Source: Echinometra lucunter (taxonomy: Eukaryota; Echinodermata; Echinoidea; Camarodonta; Echinometridae). From it: 64,000 nucleotides of DNA. Below the pieces are notes generated by a model that saw only the letters and a program-made list of their open reading frames with translations, had not been told where the DNA came from and searched no databases. Shown in pieces: positions 35,501 to 46,916 of this stretch; positions within the stretch are counted from its first letter, which is position 1; every line of letters starts with the position of its first letter. The stretch lies in the NCBI GenBank assembly GCA_029962745.1, contig CM057154.1, positions 33,857,370 through 33,921,369 of the forward strand, written 5' to 3'. Made by a program: the position numbers and the translations under genes.

Positions 35501-35738
35501 CTCTTATTTCCACAGTGTCAAATTGACTCGGAAACGGCGTCAGCTGGGAGTCAACTCTATTCCAAGTTGAAGTGAATCAGATTCTGAATTAATTTGACTC
35601 AGAATGGTGTGGCATTAGCTGAGAATCAACTCAATTCCAAGTCTAAATAACTAGGAAAGCGAGCCACTTTAACTCAGAATAGAGTTGACTCCCAGCTGAC
35701 GCCATTTCTGAGTCAATTTGACACTGTGGAATTAAGAG
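35501..35738. mobile_element. MITE, 238 bp, long arms
   Basis: The inverted arms of about 65 bp contain TTCCACAGTGTCAAATTGAC, GGCGTCAGCTGGGAGTCAAC and TCTATTC, and reach to CTCTTA/TAAGAG at the ends. A short centre of related sequence (GAGAATCAACTCAATTCCAA) suggests internal duplication. Confidence 0.85.
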
Positions 35739-36010
35739 TGAAGGAACGTAAAAAAGAGGAAGAAAACCCTTTATCAGAGAATGCAGTATGAAAAATGAGA
35801 ATAAGAAGGTAAGAAGTAGAGAAAGGTGTTAACTCTTAAAGGGGGTACCCAATGCTGAAACAATGTTAGCTCATTTAAAAGAGCATGATTTTATGAGCAG
35901 AAAATCATCTGTCTAAAGTTTTTTTAAAAGTCGTGTTGCCAAGGAAACCCCCAAATGTGGTAAGATTTCAGGATATTTTTGACCCCTCAGCTGTGACCCA
36001 GTTTCAACTG

Positions 36011-36157
36011 GGTACCCACTTTTACGTCAAAATGACGTCAAAGTGGGTACCTTGTCGCGCACTTTAGCAAAATGCTCGCAAGGTATAATACATGTTGTAC
36101 AGTCTAGCGCGCACCACAACTGCAATGCGCGAAGCTGGGTACCCACTTTTACGTCAT
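36011..36157. repeat. GGTACCCAC palindrome with CRE core plus third arm
   Basis: The arms 36011-36029 and 36033-36051 pair with one mismatch around TGACGTCA (36033-36040). A third copy of the arm, GGGTACCCACTTTTACGTCA, is at about 36137. CpG-rich sequence lies between. Confidence 0.75.
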
Positions 36158-36317
36158 ACCTCATACTCAATTTTTTTTGGTCAGCTCATAACTTTTAATG
36201 AGAAAATTAGCCAAAATACATTGATTTCGATTGAAAATCATCAAATTTTTAATGTAATTGTTCTTAGAATTCTATTCTCGATCATATATCAAAACAAATT
36301 TTACCATTGTGTAATCA

Positions 36318-36817
36318 CTTTAAAGACATTGGTTAACATTGTTATGATTTTAAAAAAATCTTGTTTTGTTACTTGAAAATGGGATAAACATAAGGGTTAC
36401 AGTGTAAAAATATCAGTCTGAAAGTTTCAAAGTATAATATCCACAGGAAGTATTTTTAAATATAAAAAAATGTGAACCAATGTTTGAAAAATATACGAGG
36501 GTCGGTTGCACAGAATAGACATAAGGAGTGCGCATGCGCGTATGACTCACTTTACCGTACTGTGTGTATTGGCGTTTCACGCAGCGGGAGGCACATAACG
36601 ACATTTTCAAATTCAAGCAAAGTGGTCCTCTTAGTGAATGTCTCGTGAGATGAAGGATAATAAAATCGCCGTTTGCGTCTAACTTACACTTTTTCATTCC
36701 AAATTATGGTTGGTTTCAGGATTTTTTAGTACAAATACAAGTACTCATACACATTTTTCATCTTAGTTTGAGAATTTTTTAAATCAGCTACTCACAAAGT
36801 TAGCCAATGCCTTTAAG
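36318..36817 (+). mobile_element. 500-bp MITE, copy A
   Basis: The ends CTTTAAAGACATTGGTTAAC and GTTAGCCAATGCCTTTAAG are inverted repeats of about 19 bp with two differences. The body is closely similar to the inverse of 45297-45782, including TATAATATCCACAGGAAGTA and GGAGTGCGCATGCGCG. No coding capacity. Confidence 0.85.
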
Positions 36818-37262
36818 AATTACTGTTCTTCTTTCTCACCATAGACAATGATCTGATCATGAAGAAACATGGAGAGCATTTTCAACATTTGCCTCTTCAT
36901 TGCAAGTCCTTCAAATCAAAATATATTTTGTGCAAAGCTGATGGCATGATTTTTCCTAATGTATCACATTATGGTTAATTTGCAAATTCTGTTCAAATGT
37001 CCTACTGGTGGATGTATGATGGGGGGACCATAGTTTGCACACATTTTAATTTTCTAAAGAAGGCAATTTTCAATCTATAATTTCTCAAATTTTACCAAAA
37101 ATCATTTCATTTAATTGACACCAAAGACAAAGCAAGGTTTTAGACTACAAATGGGCGCAAGAAGAAGACTAATTTACGAAGAATTCCTGAGATATCACGA
37201 TCGCAAAATTCGATGTCGTATCGCAATGCACTGGACCTGGAAAAGTTTTACAGAAATAACGA

Positions 37263-37643
37263 GACCTAACTTCGCGTACGCCAATTTACAAATGATTAAT
37301 ACAAAGGTAAGATAACTGCATCATTAGCAAGATAAAATGCCATAGAATAATTTGATATCACATTTTACTTACAATTTTGATGACATCGTCTTTCAAAAAG
37401 AGAGAGTCTAGACCCTTGTCGGCAGGTTCAGTTTTTTTTTTTCGGAACGGACACAAAACGCTGCAAAATTTGCCGATTTTTCTTTAATAATTTCACAATT
37501 CCTTCCCACATATCAAAGAAAAAAGTTAGTCAAAGGGTAAATTTAGGTTGCTCTTTCCATTGTTGCTATCAGATTTTCACAATCTTTTCTAGTTTTGAGA
37601 TATGACCCTTTGCGCGAACTTTGGACCTGCGCGAAGTTAGGTC
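37263..37643. mobile_element. TIR element, 381 bp
   Basis: GACCTAACTTCGCG at 37263-37276 and CGCGAAGTTAGGTC at 37630-37643 are perfect inverses. The interior is AT-rich. The plus-strand open frame of 66 codons near the left end has no homology that I recognise. Confidence 0.65.
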
Positions 37644-37696
37644 ACCCTGCCATACTGATTGTCAAGGATGATGTAGACAACACATTTGAAGCAGTT

Positions 37697-37789
37697 TAAC
37701 CTGTTGAATACTGAGTGTGAGATAACCTGGGCTAGGGTCTATGGAAAATGTGTGTTATACTGAAATCAAAATGTTCAACAGGTTAACAG
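37697..37789 (+). mobile_element. Short MITE, TTAACCTGTTGAA ends
   Basis: TTTAACCTGTTGAA and TTCAACAGGTTAA are inverse ends 93 bp apart. The interior GGGCTAGGGTCTATGGAAAA is shared with 33.0 kb. Confidence 0.75.
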
Positions 37790-38787
37790 CTTGAATACAA
37801 GAATGTGACAACACTCTTTTTCCATCTCATCCTAAATCTAAACATATTTTACTAGCAGAGAAAACAACAATAATATGATCCTTGACAATGTCATAATGAT
37901 ATTTTTGTAGTTTGAAAATGGGTTACTCTGAAAAATCAATTATGGAACCTGTTAGATCTCTCATGGGCAATCAAATCTATCTCCTTTTTCCCCCTCCACA
38001 GTAAGTTTCAGACAAAGTAGCTTTTAATGGTCAAACCGTGAGCAATTTAAGTGCACGGTGCACTTAGGTTAGCACAGGGCCTAAATTAACCCAGTTTATG
38101 ACCCACTGATCACTCAACTGTTGTCATGACAACCATCCAGAACATGCCTCCAACATCCATATGGTACACTTTTCATATGCAGAATCTGGTTCTAAAGATC
38201 ATGGAATTTGTAAAGAGATCTCACACATTTAACTGAAGCTATATTTTGTATACTTCTGAACCTTTGAATACCATCTCACATTTGTGCTATAGCATTCTGA
38301 GTGGAAATAGGATTTGTTATTCAGGTCAAAAAACCTATCAGAAGAGGGAAATAAAACTAATAACAATAACCAACAACTTAAGAGTTCAGAGTTCAAGTTC
38401 TTCACAGTAATGCTGCATGGTACAAATGGCAACTTGCAACAAGTTCATAAAAAGATTACACAGCTTTCCTCAATACATCACAGAACTTGGAACTACAACC
38501 TTCAATTTCACATGGTAGCCTTGTACCATACTCAAGTCATTAACTGAAAAACTGTGAACTATTAGTATATACAACAGTAATCAGTAGCCTCGAGGATGGT
38601 GAAGTAACCACATTATTTCTCAATCTTAATGGATTAGTCCTTTCTAATAGTGCATTATCTTTCATAGCAATCAATCTGCAGACATTCTGAGTGGTGTGGT
38701 AATTCTGTTACATATTTCCACATATTTTGTTGTCATAATGCTTCCTTGTGTGTGGTGTAAGGCAGGTGGGTTAAGCTAAAGGCAAGG

Positions 38788-39345
38788 CAGGTGGCTATCT
38801 ATTCACTGAAATCTCATATTAGCAGCTTTCTTTCTGTAATCCTTGAGGTGGGTCAAATATCCCTGAATCTTTCCATATTCAGTTTACACGACTATTCAAG
38901 GTGAGAATTTGGTAGTAAGAATCCCCTAAAACATCAATAGCAGTGCCAGGTTGGCCATAAGTGTATCAAACAAAATCAGAAATCAAAACCTTAAAAAACA
39001 ACAACAACAACAACAACAACAACACACATTTAGGGGAATCCCTACACATACCTGTATATCTATCACCAGCACTAAGACTCCAGTCAAACAATGGCAATGG
39101 CAATATCATGTTAACATAATCTTCTTTGGAGATTATGTTAAATTTTACAAAGATTTTTTCCAAAATTAATAGAAGATTGTATTTGTATAAAAAATTTCTT
39201 ACTGTTTTCATTTTGCATTTTTCTCAAGGATTGGTTGTAGTATCTCATATTGTAGTATCTCATAAAGTATTGGTAAGCCCACAAAACCTTTCATCTGATT
39301 TCTTTGCTTTTAGCTGGTCAGTAGCAAGATACTAACAAAACTAAG
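38788..39345 (+). repeat. Segmental tandem duplication, copy 1
   Basis: Begins GGTGGCTATCTATTCACTGA and ends near AAGATACTAACAAAACTAAG. The same order of blocks recurs 0.7 kb downstream. It carries a (CAA)n run at 38998-39024. Open frames on both strands are short. Confidence 0.85.
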
Positions 39346-39539
39346 ATGATATCCTTTGAAGATAATAACAAAACTAAGATGACATCCTTTGAAGGTTTCG
39401 ATGGTGGCAGAATGTATGGAAGTAGAAGGCTTCACAGTACACCAAGTATTCTTTCTTGAAGATGAGTGTGGTCCCGAAAAGGAGCTACCCACTCTCGACG
39501 TTTCGGTAAGCATGTTCTTACTATCCTCAGGAGAATGAC

Positions 39540-40044
39540 GATGGTGGCCATCTATTCACTGAAATCTCATATAACCAGCTTTCCTTCTGTAATCCTTGAG
39601 GTGGGTTAAATATCCTTGGATCTTAACCCTTAACCCTTAAAACATGAACAAGAGCAGTGCCAAGTTGGCCAAAAGTGTATCAAACAAAATCAGAAATCAA
39701 AACCTAAAAAAACGACAACAGCAAACAAACAAACAAAACAAACAAACAAAAATATTTAGGGGAATCCCTATCTATCAGCAGCCCTAAGACTCCAGTCAAC
39801 AATGGCAATGGCAATGAAGAGTATGTTCAATTTTACAAAGATTTTTTTCCAAAATGAATAGAAGATTGTATATTTTGTTTTAAAAAATTACTTACTGGTT
39901 TATCATTTTGCATTTTTTCCTCAAGGATTGGTTGTAGTATCTCATATCAAAGGTAGAGTATTGGTAGTCCCCCCAAAACCCTTCATCAGATTTCTTTGCT
40001 TTTTGCTGGTCAGAAGCAAGATACTAGCAAAACTAAGATCCTGT
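39540..40044 (+). repeat. Segmental tandem duplication, copy 2
   Basis: Matches copy 1 through GTGTATCAAACAAAATCAGA, GGGGAATCCCTA, AAGACTCCAGTCAA-CAATGG and GGATTGGTTGTAGTATCTCA. The CAA run of copy 1 is replaced by (AAAC)n at 39719-39748, so the two copies have differentiated at the microsatellite. Confidence 0.85.
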
Positions 40045-41443
40045 GAAAAACAAACTTTATCATCCCCAATATATCAATTTTTCATGAATCCATTTGGGAG
40101 CTATCAAGAACATACAGCCTCTGAAAAGTTTATCAGAGGATACAAAAATTATAACTGAGGAGCAATTCTCTAAAATTCTGTGAATCAAAATTGAAAAATA
40201 TGTTTTTAAACATTCTATATTCTTCTATATTTCCATTATTCATTTCAAACATCCACTTTTTCCTTTTCCTAAATAATCATGTAAGCCAACTAAAAAATTT
40301 CGAATAATGTTTCTGTCATGTTGTGATACCTTTATGATATATTGTAAGTATAATGTGAGCAAAGCAAATTTCTTTCATGGCTGACTGAAATTTTAACTGA
40401 AATCCTTTTTTCATTTTTAAACATTTTTTCCCAAGCCAAGGTATCAGGAGACAAATAAATCACCACACAAATTTTCAATCATACTCACACTAACATGAAT
40501 TTTACAAGAAGTGTAAGAGGCATACTTCCTGTACTTTGAGAGTTCAGTACACTGAGGGAAAGGCCACAGAATTTCTACCTCAAAGGAATGAAAAGTATTA
40601 TCAATTCTATTTCCTATCAAGCTAACATGAGAGAATGAAATGGGTTTGGTTTCCTTTTTTCTCTCTGAACTTGTATCATACAAGGCTAAAATTACAGACT
40701 CCAATTTTTTTTAAAATAACTCTTTGCAACAAGAACATTTTAAACCCCTTGTAATATCTATGCACATCAAACAAAGTCATGGAAGCAGGAAACATATTCC
40801 TATCTCAAAATGACTCCAAGGAGTTATACAAAAGACAAATATAGAATTACATAATGCACAAATGCAGCAATAGCTTCTTGGTTGCCATAGTTACTCATTC
40901 AGCATCCCCTCCACACGATGCACCATTTCTTTACAAACAATACATGCCATCATCAAGAGTATACCTGACTTTTCATAAGAACACTCCATCCTGTCTATCA
41001 CATATTCACTCAGATGGAATAGTGCAGTGCAGTATTTTTTATAGTGAATGAAGTCACATTTTCTTTCTTACAAGATTTCTCCACATTATTTTCATCCTTG
41101 AAAAAAACAAGGCAAACGCCAAGCGTTGTCTCGCCTGCATATTGCAGTCATGAAGAGACTGCATGTCAAAACTATGCTATATGACTTCTGAGGCTGTCAG
41201 CAGTTTAGGGGGTGAATTGTGGTTCTGACAGTTTACATATGCAATAATGGTATAGGCCTACTTTATCCCTAGGAAATCAGATAACACTAAGAATGCTGTT
41301 AATACTATGAAGCTATAATTATTTCCATGCAAGTAAGGAAATGAATGTTAGTGAAAAAGAATGTAACTGATAATAATGTGAGTAAAATTGTAAAATTAAA
41401 TTAATTATTAAGGTGTTATGGCAAACTTATTGTTTGAAAAATG

Positions 41444-42465
41444 GTATGAATTTGGTGATTCCACGTCAAAGCTATAGAAAGTTATTAGGTGTACAACATA
41501 GCACAGTGCCAGTTATGAAAAGTTCATTGACCTTTGACCTTTGACCTTAATCAAATTCAACTCACATTCGAACTTGACCTGCACCTTCAAGAGATGGACC
41601 TCTCATATGAATTTGGCAATCCTACCTCGAAGGTATAGAAAGTTATTGTGTGTACAACATAGCACAGTGCCAGTCATGGAAAGTTCATTGACCTTTGACC
41701 TCTGACCTTATTCAAATTCAACTCATACTCAAACTTGACCTGTGCCTTCAAGAGATGTACCTCTGGTATAAATTTGGTGATCCCACCTCGAAGCTATAGA
41801 AAGTTATTGTGTGTACAACACAGCACAGTGCCAGTCATGGAAAGTTCATTGACCTTTGACCTTTGACCTTAATCAAATTCAACTCACATTCGAAATTTGA
41901 CCTGCACCTTCAAGAGATGGACCTCTTGTATGAATTTGGCAATCCTACCTCAAAGGTATAAAAAGTTATTGTGTGTACAATATAGCACAGTGCCAGTCAT
42001 GGAAAGTTCATTGACCTTTGACCTTTGACCTTATTCAAATTCGACTCATATTCGAACTTGACCTGCGCCTTCAAGAGATGGACCTCTGGTATGAATTTGG
42101 TGATTCCACGTCAAAGCTATAGAAAGTTATTAGGTGTACAACATAGCACAGTGCCAGTTATGAAAAGTTCATTGACCTTTGACCTTTGACCTTAATCAAA
42201 TTCAACTCACATTCGAACTTGACCTGCACCTTCAAGAGATGGACCTCTCATATGAATTTGGCAATCCTACCTCGAAGGTATAGAAAGTTATTGTGTGTAC
42301 AACATAGCACAGTGCCAGTCATGGAAAGTTCATTGACCTTTGACCTTTGACCTTATTCAAATTCGACTCATATTCGAACTTGACCTGCGCCTTCAAGAGA
42401 TGGACCTCTGGTATGAATTTGGTGATCCCACCTTAAAGCTATAGAAAGTTATTGGGTGTACAACA
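41444..42465. repeat. 161-bp satellite with triple DR1 half-sites
   Basis: Six full units plus a partial one. In each, TGACCT occurs three times with a one-base spacer (starts near 41528, 41689, 41850, 42012, 42173 and 42334), which on the minus strand is AGGTCA in DR1 spacing. A further single half-site (TTGACCTG) follows. Units 1 and 2 are almost identical to units 5 and 6, so a four-unit higher-order period of about 645 bp is visible. Confidence 0.9.
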
Positions 42466-42470
42466 CAATT

Positions 42471-42482
42471 GTTGACGACGAC

Positions 42483-42518
<36 letters not shown>

Positions 42519-42521
42519 ACC
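42471..42521. repeat. (GACGCC)n minisatellite
   Basis: GAC/GCC triplets in which every third base pair is CpG-linked, immediately right of the 161-bp array. Confidence 0.9.
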
Positions 42522-43622
42522 GGAAATAGTGATACCTATGTCTCGCTCCGCTACGCAGGCGAGACAAAAATCACATTGACAGCTTAAATGCAATTCCATG
42601 TCTGCCAATATTGGTTCCAGTTGCACATTTTGGTGCAGAATTTGCTCAACAATGCTGCAATTTTCTTACAAGGATTTATGAACATTGCTTCTATTCTTGG
42701 AGCTGGGAATTTATGCCGTTGGCTTAAATGACTTTCCATACCTATATCTCAATTACTCTTAGTTGCATATTGTGGTGAAGTGCTCCCCAACAAGGCTATA
42801 ATTTTAAACACTGTTCATACATAAGAATCAATACGTAAGAATGTATACTGCTCTTATATTTTTAATGTTTTTTAAATTTACCCTGGTTAATCTTCTAAAT
42901 TTTTGTTTAATAATTGTCTTGCAAGGCTGCAATATTTCTTATCCAATTCGTAAAAAACTTGCTTATATTTGAGGAACTGTGGGTGAACATCTCAGTGCCA
43001 CATGTTACATATAAGGAAACAAAGAGCCATGAAAAGAGTTAGGTATTTTTCCTCCTTGGTTGCAGTTTGTCTACATTCAAAAACATTTTATCTCAGACAT
43101 CATTCCTAACATTCAGAGACAGTATAAGAAAGAAATATTAAGAATTACAATCAATGTGTAAAGCATGTTAATACTTCCCTTTTATCAATATACTACGCTC
43201 CAGCAAAATGTGTAAATTTGGTGTAAAGATACATGTACAACAAAGTTTTCATGGGCAGAAGCATCGGAAATTGTTGGTTTTAGTTTGGCAGTAACTTCAA
43301 AACAGTTTAAAATTTCTTGCTAACATTTCCCACATCATGCTAACAACTGATGAGTGACGACACTCCCGAACACCCGCGCATGTTTGGCAAACTTTTGGAG
43401 CATAAAATATAAATATTGGACTTTGCCATTTTCTCGACATTTGCATCCTTCACAAATCATATGCATGAAAGTGAAAACTATGCTTAATGCAAATATCTTA
43501 GGCTTTAGAAAAAATAATACTTTCTTGAGAAAATTTCCTTACATACAAACAGAAAAAGGAATGTTTACTATATAACACATACCAACTCTAAATTCAAGAC
43601 CTGTACATTAAGTGATTCATTT

Positions 43623-43775
43623 CTGGGACCTGTTTCATAAAACTTGTAATCAGTAACAACCACCACATTTCTATGACAAATTTAGTGCTCAAAGCCAATC
43701 TGATGCAAGGATTTCAGTAGCTTATAACAGTTACTGCCACTTGTTATTGATAACAAGTTTTATGAAATGGGGCAG
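43623..43775. mobile_element. Foldback MITE related to 4484-4620
   Basis: CTGTTTCATAAAACTTGT at the left and ACAAGTTTTATGAAATGGGG at the right are inverted. The centre GATGCAAGGATTTCAGTA plus CTTATAACAGTT equals that of the 4.5-kb element. Confidence 0.8.
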
Positions 43776-43912
43776 TAGTGACATCTTTCTACTTGATCAT
43801 ATAAACCACACAGTATCTACAGAAGAAGAGATAAACAGCTTTAGGAGTATTTCTTGGTACCCTGATTGTATGTGATCTGTGACACGAGGATAAAAGATTA
43901 GTCGCCCACATT

Positions 43913-44328
43913 TTAACCCATTCGTGACAGAGGTCCACATTTTGTGGTTTGGCCTAATATCTTTTGATGCAAAGCCCTAAAAATCATACCAAATACATGA
44001 GCAGAAAGAGCAAAAAATTCTACACAAACTGTGCTCATTTTGGTTGCATCAATATTCGTTGTTTGATGCTGAAAATTTTTTAAAGGAAAATAAGCATTAA
44101 AATCCTTAAATTGGCAATGTGATAGACAGTCTTAAATCACCGTTTTCTCCTGCAAATTGGCAACTTTTTGACTTCTCATCATAATTTCTGTCAATTTATA
44201 TTCAGTGCAGATACATGAAGTTTTATAAGAAAAATGTAGCAATAAAATAAAAATGTTGGTGTTGCCAATTTGAAGAATAAAAGCTGATAAAATTAGGCTT
44301 TCAATAATTCCTGTCACGAATGGGTTAA
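43913..44328. mobile_element. Foldback element, TTAACCCATTCGTGACAG ends
   Basis: TTAACCCATTCGTGACAG and CTGTCACGAATGGGTTAA are perfect inverses 416 bp apart. The interior contains CAAATTGGCAAC and its inverse GTTGCCAATTTG. Confidence 0.85.
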
Positions 44329-44564
44329 CTCTGATGTCATGGTAAGCATGAGAGTGATGATGGACTTGTATCATGTCAAATATGTATTTACTTACTTGTA
44401 ACTGATCTAACTTTTCCTAGTATATTCGTCGTTGTTTTTACGAACCGGCGAAACCACATACGGTGCACAGGAACATGAATTGGAGAAAACAAGTATTTAA
44501 AGATGGTGTTTTTAAATAACAGAATTTGCTTTCTTTGCATTATGTCATGTATCGATATATACAT

Positions 44565-45127
44565 TAAAGGGAAAGTCCACCCGAAAAATTTCACTGTTTC
44601 AATAAAAGGAGATAAATTTGAACAGCATTTTAAAAAAGAAATGAGCAAAATTGGTTAAAGAATAAGAAAATTACACTCATTTACATTTTCTAGTAAGTTA
44701 GTCTCAGCTCTGCAAATTGGCAACACTGATGACATCATATGCGAGCAGCTTCCATTCACTTTGTACATGAAATTTCACATTTTCTCAATTTTCTTGGAAG
44801 TTACACATTTTCTAACTCCCATAGTCAATGTATGTTCAGAAGAATTGCTTTTTACATAACATACTTTGACTATGGGGTGATAAAATGTGTAACTTCCAAG
44901 AAAATTAAGAAAATGTGAAATTTCATGTACAAAGTGAATGGAGAGCTGCTCGCATATGATGTCATCAGTGTTGCCAATTTGCAGAGCCGAGAGTAACTTA
45001 CTCGAAAATGTAAATGAGTGTAATTTTCTTATTCGTTGACCGATTTTGTTCATTTTTTTTTAATGCCGATCAAATTTAATTCCTTTAATTGAAACAGTGA
45101 GACTTCTGGGGTAGACTTTCCCTTTAA
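44565..45127. mobile_element. Long foldback hairpin, 563 bp
   Basis: The ends TTAAAGGGAAAGTC and GACTTTCCCTTTAA open a stem that continues almost to the centre (about 44845). Both arms carry AGTTACACATTTT, GAAATTTCACATTTTCT and GATGACATCATATGCGAGCA. Only about 20 bases remain unpaired in the loop. Confidence 0.9.
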
Positions 45128-45296
45128 AGGAAAGCTTTTAATTTTAGTTTCAAAATATAACACCGTGTACATTAATACACAATGTGGAAGCACTGCCCAT
45201 TTGAACACGATTCAACAATTTGTAAAAACATCTTCCAACTCACGATTCTGCGCACTCTGCACAGATTTGCTGGTTTATAAAAATGACGATGCATTG

Positions 45297-45782
45297 TTAA
45301 AGGCATTGGCTAACTTTGTGAGCAGCTGTTAAAAAAATTCTCCAACTAAGATGAAACAAGTCTATGAGTACTTGTATTTGTACTAAAAAACCCTGAAAAC
45401 AATCATAATTTGGAATGAAAATCTGTAAGTTGGACGCAAACTGCGAATTTATTATTTTTCGTCTCGAGAGACAATAAATAAGAGGACCGTTTTAAAAAAT
45501 ACCGTTATCTGCCTTCTGCCGCGTGATACGCCAATACACACAGTACAGTCCGGTGAGCCATGCGCGCATGCGCACTCCTTCCATCTGGTCTGTGCAACCG
45601 ACCCTAGTATATTTTTCAAACATTGGTCCACATTTCTAATATTTAAAAATACTTCCTGTGGATATTATACTCTGAAACCTTCAGACTGGAATTTTTACAC
45701 TATAACCCATATGTTCATCCCATTTTCAAGTAACAAAATGAGATATTTTAAAATCATAACAATGTTAACCAATGTCTTTAAG
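45297..45782 (-). mobile_element. MITE, copy B, inverted relative to copy A
   Basis: The reverse complement runs from CTTAAAGACATTGGTTAAC to GTTAGCCAATGCCTTTAA and matches 36318-36817 along its length. The NRF1-like GCGCATGCGC is preserved, while the TGACTCA seen in copy A is TGGCTCA here. Confidence 0.85.
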
Positions 45783-46916
45783 AACTGAGTTGCCATATCA
45801 AACAAAAAACACGAATTATCAAATAAGTCAACAATTCTGCAGTAGAATCTGGAGATTTTAATAAGAAATTGGTAATTTTGTAATAAAGAGAGAAAGTATA
45901 TTAATGTTAAAGTCATAAGATGGATTATTGTGTTAATGACATGCAGAGCTTTCAGCACAATGATTGATAACAAAACTTGTGGTATTCAACACTTTATTTT
46001 CATGAGCTAATATTTAACTTTAAAAAAAACCCACATCCCTTTTCTCCCATTTTAGCATTAATTACACTAGTATCAAAACTCTCTGTACAAAAAGACAAAA
46101 CAGATATATGTGCACAGTTTCAAGTAATATTTTTCATTCCAAAATTTGTATAGGAGAGCCGCACACAAACACTTCAGTATGTTTTTATTGTCGATATTAA
46201 GCAAAAAAAAAAAAAAATAAAGGTATTTTGAATCTTGCAAAAGAGCCTGTGCATGCCTTCATGACTTAGTATCATACATGTTTCAAAATAGGGAAATAAT
46301 GTAACGCAACCAGGTAAAAATGGACTAAATAACATTTTTCCTCCCTCTCAAAAATGCTTTTTCAAAAAGCATGCAAATTTCATTCTACTGTACCATCAAA
46401 AACACCTACCTATTTGCACTAATTTTGGTCAGCTTTCATTGCATGTATTAAGTTCAATTTTACATCTAATCAGAACACTTTCCTCCATTTTGCCAGAAGC
46501 CCATTTCAGGTCAAATCCATTAGCTGCCATTTTGGAAATGGACGATATTGCTTTTCCATGTTTACAGACTTCTACCACAGTGAAATATTAACAAACTATC
46601 CATTAGCAATACATTGTGGTTACATGGACATGAAAGGCAAAATAATATCTTCTGTGGGAGTACATAATACATCTCATCTCATAGGTGAAACAGTGAGAGT
46701 GGGAGGAAAAATAGGACCGGATTGCATAATTGTATGCCTCCCCAACATCTAAATATAGAATAATAGACAAACTACATATAAAAAATCTTTTTTACCACAG
46801 GATGGGTAATTACAGGAAAAAAATCATATTCACTGCCTGATTGCAAGTTAAGTTCCATGCATCACACTTGGATAATTTAATCAGGTTAGGGCATCATTTG
46901 TGACATACCAGTTCTA
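45783..46916. other. AT-rich intron, nothing seen
   Basis: No repeat pairing or exon is recognised. A plus-strand open frame of 64 codons near 46.6 kb has no splice or homology support. Confidence 0.45.

Larger units (their letters stand above)
41126..42567. mobile_element. TIR element with satellite body, 1.44 kb
   Basis: The inverted ends TTGTCTCGCCTGCA (41126) and GCAGGCGAGACAA (42555-42567) enclose a 161-bp tandem array and a (GACGCC)n minisatellite. The right subterminal part includes GGAAATAGTGATACCTATGT and CTCGCTCCGCTACGC. No transposase. I believe this kind of end is widespread in marine invertebrate repeats, but I cannot name the family. Confidence 0.75.

Noticed and set aside
37115..37315. 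66-codon plus-strand frame (MTPKTKQGF...)
   Set aside because: Overlaps the end of a TIR element; no splice support or homology recognised.
41444..42465. Centromeric satellite
   Set aside because: Only about 1 kb, bounded by inverted repeats, within an intron; better explained as the body of a transposable element.
46558..46752. 64-codon plus-strand frame
   Set aside because: No splice signals, no recognisable family, and length expected by chance in this much DNA.
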